Shown here one piece after another: positions 61,289 to 64,000 of a DNA stretch of 64,000 nucleotides. Made by a program: the position numbers and the translations under genes. Numbering within the stretch: position 1 is the first letter of the stretch; the number at the start of each line of letters is the position of its first letter. Under the pieces are notes generated by a model, which was not told the origin of the DNA, made no database searches, and saw nothing but the letters and a program-made list of their open reading frames with translations. Source of the DNA: Tillus elongatus (lineage: Eukaryota > Arthropoda > Insecta > Coleoptera > Cleridae). The DNA is taken from NCBI GenBank assembly GCA_964006375.1, contig OZ023267.1, positions 21,139,739 through 21,203,738 on the forward strand, in the 5' to 3' direction.

Positions 61289-62122
61289 TCACTTTAGAGA
61301 CGACTGAAAGGATAGAAATAAGCCTGTAGTTGATAGGATGCGCTCTGGGTCCTTTCTTGGGGACGGGTTGTACTCGAGCAGTTTTCCAGTTACTAGGGAA
61401 TATGCCTCTATTGTAATTGTCTGAAACAGACGAGTCAGGACAGGAGCAAGTTCTGGTACGCATTTTTTGAGAACAATTGCTGGGATCTCGTCAAGGCCAG
61501 AGGCTTTCCTGGCATTAAGAGAAGAGAGAGAGAGAGAGGTGGGTTGAAAGTAGAATTGCCGGGGAACAACGAGGCAAAAGTTCAGCCTTGACCAGGGCGA
61601 TAGAAACAATTTCATCGTCTGAGACAAACTCTTGCAGAAATTATTCCCAATAGATTTGTCAAAAGTCCAGAAGGGTTTGCTGCCCTTGTAGCTTAAGAGG
61701 ACTTTGTTTTTGATGTGGTTATTAAACGAGTTTTTTGTCTCAGAAAGAATGCGGACATAGCGGTTTCTTGCGTCGTTAAATGCTTCACGATTTTCTTGAC
61801 TGGGATTGTGTATAAGCACTTTTTTAGCTTTGACCTTTTCAAGTCTGGCCTTGTCACAGAATTTAGAGAACCAGGGCTTTTGAGTGGCTGAATAGGTTTT
61901 CTGTGTACATGGAATAAATAATTCAATGCCACCTTGAATAATTTCGGTGACGTTTTGTAAGATATCAGAAGGTTCAGGATGAGAGAGGCAGACAGACGCC
62001 CATGGAAATGAGGAAAAGTAATCTCGAATTTTGTCCCAGTTCGCGGAGTTGTAGTGCCAAACGATACGTGGGTGTGATGACTCTGTGACCTCGGGTTGCA
62101 TTGCGCAGGAAGCAGTGACCAT
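61289..62122 (-). pseudogene. CR1 linker and RT N-terminal segment
   Basis: 277 codons open, ending in another frame of the RT. Residues about 195-225 match the ARKASGLDEIP motif that begins the RT fingers in CR1/Jockey LINEs. Confidence 0.8.
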
Positions 62123-62987
62123 GCTATGGTCTGCGCGACCGAAGGGGGCGGTGACTTATATCTTATAGCATTCAGAATTTGTAGTAAGAAGGAGATCTAA
62201 AGGATTTGAGCTGTGTGTTGAGATGCGAGGAAAGTAAGTAGGTTGCTGAACCATATTGGCTAAAGAATTGCTGATTGCAAAGGCCTCCGCTGCTCTCCCT
62301 TGTGGATCGGTTTTTGAAGATCCTAGTCATTCCTTATTATGGACATTGAAGTCACCAAGAATAGTGACCTCGGAGGAAGGATATTCAGAAATCAGATAGT
62401 CGGTTTTTTCAGAAAGATAGTCAAAGAGCTGGACAAAGTTGTTGTCAGAAGGTGACCGGTAAATGCAACAGATGAATTTAGTTGCAGCCCTGAGAGAGAG
62501 TTTTATCCATAGTATGTATTTTTTCCAGCTTCTAAATTGGGGAGTCTGGTGCAGGGTAGATTGCTACTGACGTATGCGCACACGCCTCCATGCAATCTAA
62601 AGGAAGTAAGGAGCTCATAACCCGGAAAATTAAGGTGATTAGTGTAAGAAGAGTTGGGGCCTATTAGCCTGGAGGAAATGGTGGACGGAGTTCCGGTTAG
62701 AATTTAGGCCACATATATTCGGGAAGGATATGTTCAATCTTGATGCTGGCGCCCCCTGTACACCCCTATCCCGGAGATCCGAATGGAGGGGTATTTTTCC
62801 TTCGGAATCTTTTGTACAAGGAGGAGCCATCATCGTTGTTGCTTATAAGGGAAACCGACTCATACACCAGAACCGGAAACGTCCGTTGTGACTTCACCGA
62901 CCCCTTGATGTATGGGGTGGTACCTCCTCGGGCGTGAAAAAATGCTTTACTATCACGTAAAGGAAAATTCCACTACCACCTGCAGTT

Positions 62988-63425
62988 GGATGACTGAAGA
63001 GCTTTCTGTCATATGGGTGAAGTACTTTAGTAAATTTTCTATTTCGTCACATCAAAAAACTGTGCTACTGATTACAAACAATCATTCAACATACAATTCT
63101 TTGTCTGCTTACAAGTGTCGTAAATCTATGGGAATTGTTATGCTGTCGCTACCTCATCGTGCATCCCACCTGATGCAGCCTTTAGATGTAACATTTTATG
63201 GGCTATTTAAAAATGCCGACAACAGGGGGCGTGAATATTATATGCAATCACATCCAAATGAGGAGATTACGACTTGAGAGTTAGCAGAGTTATTCCAGAG
63301 ACCTTATGGAAAAGTGGCCACTGACTCGAATGCGATCGGCCATTTTAAATCTTCCACTAATTAAATAGATCTTCCAAGACTTGGATTTCCCCCAGGATGA
63401 CATTTTAGAAAATCAGGCTAAAACA
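62988..63425 (+). pseudogene. pogo/Tigger-like transposase fragment
   Basis: Starts within the DDE domain: WVKYFSKFSISSHQKTVLLI, TNNHSTYNSLSAYKCRKSMG (NNH in place of the catalytic DNH), IVMLSLPHRASHLMQPLDVT with the third catalytic Asp, FYGLFKNADNRG. After a stop at 63277 it continues ELAELFQRPYGKVATDSNAIG. The PP-H-SH-LQPLDV pattern is diagnostic of the DDE_1 / jerky-Tigger group. The N-terminal DNA-binding domains are missing, cut by the CR1 5' end. Confidence 0.85.
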
Positions 63426-63428
63426 TCT

Positions 63429-63676
<248 letters not shown>

Positions 63677-64000
63677 CGCAGAATATCTGTTTAAAAGTCG
63701 TTAAAATATTTTCACCTCAGTCAAACCACTGTAGGCCAAAGCTTTAGAAAGAATTTACAAAATGCAATGTTTACAGGGCAATATGAGCTGCTGGCAAGTT
63801 CAGTATTAAAGTTCCTAGAGTAAATGGTATGAGAAGCACGCCCATATCAAGATGATATATAAGAGAATATCTCTACAATATCCCCTGGTAGTAAATTTTA
63901 ATTTGATAAGAATTGAACAAGGAAATATAAGAGCTCAGAATTTGATCAAAGCAGGTAATATTGCATTCTTAACGTCATGAATGATTTGTGTCGGGTTTTA
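63677..64000. other. No gene seen
   Basis: Unassigned sequence to the window end. Confidence 0.4.

Larger units (their letters stand above)
59942..62980 (-). mobile_element. CR1-type LINE, near full length, broken
   Basis: Minus strand, from 5': the endonuclease start (NISFPNICGLNSNRNSV) at about 62760; a linker with KTYSATQKPWFSKFCDKARL and NARKASGLDEIPAIVLKKC (61289-62122); RT GIFPSNWKTARVQPVPKK, ALDISKAFDQVWHAAL (61020-61463); a deletion that removes part of palm; then YLDD in place of YADD at about 60860. The thumb and C-terminal region carries NLNWHQHATSIADVAAKKLG and QIRPNLEYCSHIWG (60136-60792). The 3' end is tttcaacaacacaccacgag complement. It is the longest LINE in the window but carries deletions and frameshifts. 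Confidence 0.88.

Overview
The window reads as AT-rich, transposon-dense, repeat-expanded DNA from an animal nuclear genome. The mix of families points to an arthropod, probably an insect with a large genome: long-TIR mariner elements, Penelope-like elements (PLEs) with hammerhead ribozymes, CR1/Jockey-type LINEs, piggyBac, a tRNA-derived SINE and a Ty3/gypsy element. The species cannot be named from the sequence. I recognise no intact host protein-coding gene. Almost every recognisable reading frame belongs to a mobile element, and only one, the 1697-codon gag-pol of the gypsy element, is intact.

Layout. 1-1680: decayed PLE with inverted terminal repeats. 2044-3783: foldback element holding a U6 snRNA copy joined to a gypsy integrase fragment. 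4524-6906: palindromic PLE ribozyme fragment and a broken mariner lodged between TA-repeat tracts. 7570-9075: PLE pieces in opposite orientations. 9600-13440: Helentron-like repeats and TA tracts. 13442-15915: decayed CR1 LINE. 17121-18982: mariner whose transposase has one visible frameshift. 20786-22676: PLE terminal repeat, R1/LOA-like reverse transcriptase and a foldback MITE. 23071-23432: tRNA-derived SINE. 24004-30661: complete, very young Ty3/gypsy retrotransposon with 746-bp LTRs and a GTAT target duplication.

30752-35340: Helentron-like repeats nested in PLE copies. 36885-40000: BEL/Pao gag remnant, a 71-bp tandem repeat and a 181-bp tandem array made from a mariner transposase gene segment. 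42307-47031: piggyBac interrupted by two LINEs, then another LINE. 47367-52060: mariner remnants, a small MITE and the longest TA tract. 53208-58890: PLE copies in head-to-head and tandem arrangement with nested repeats. 59942-62980: near full-length but broken CR1. 62988-63425: pogo/Tigger-like transposase fragment.

Four themes recur. (1) A non-autonomous family with a central (TA)n core, a terminal hairpin and no target duplication is inserted in PLE copies, and other PLE copies in the window serve as empty sites. (2) PLE terminal repeats carry recognisable hammerhead ribozyme cores. (3) PLE copies repeatedly show a 5' inverted partial copy. (4) The TA tracts, 19 by my reading, sit at element boundaries and seem to act as insertion sinks. 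All alignments were made by eye, so coordinates of degenerate elements are good to about 10-30 bases.
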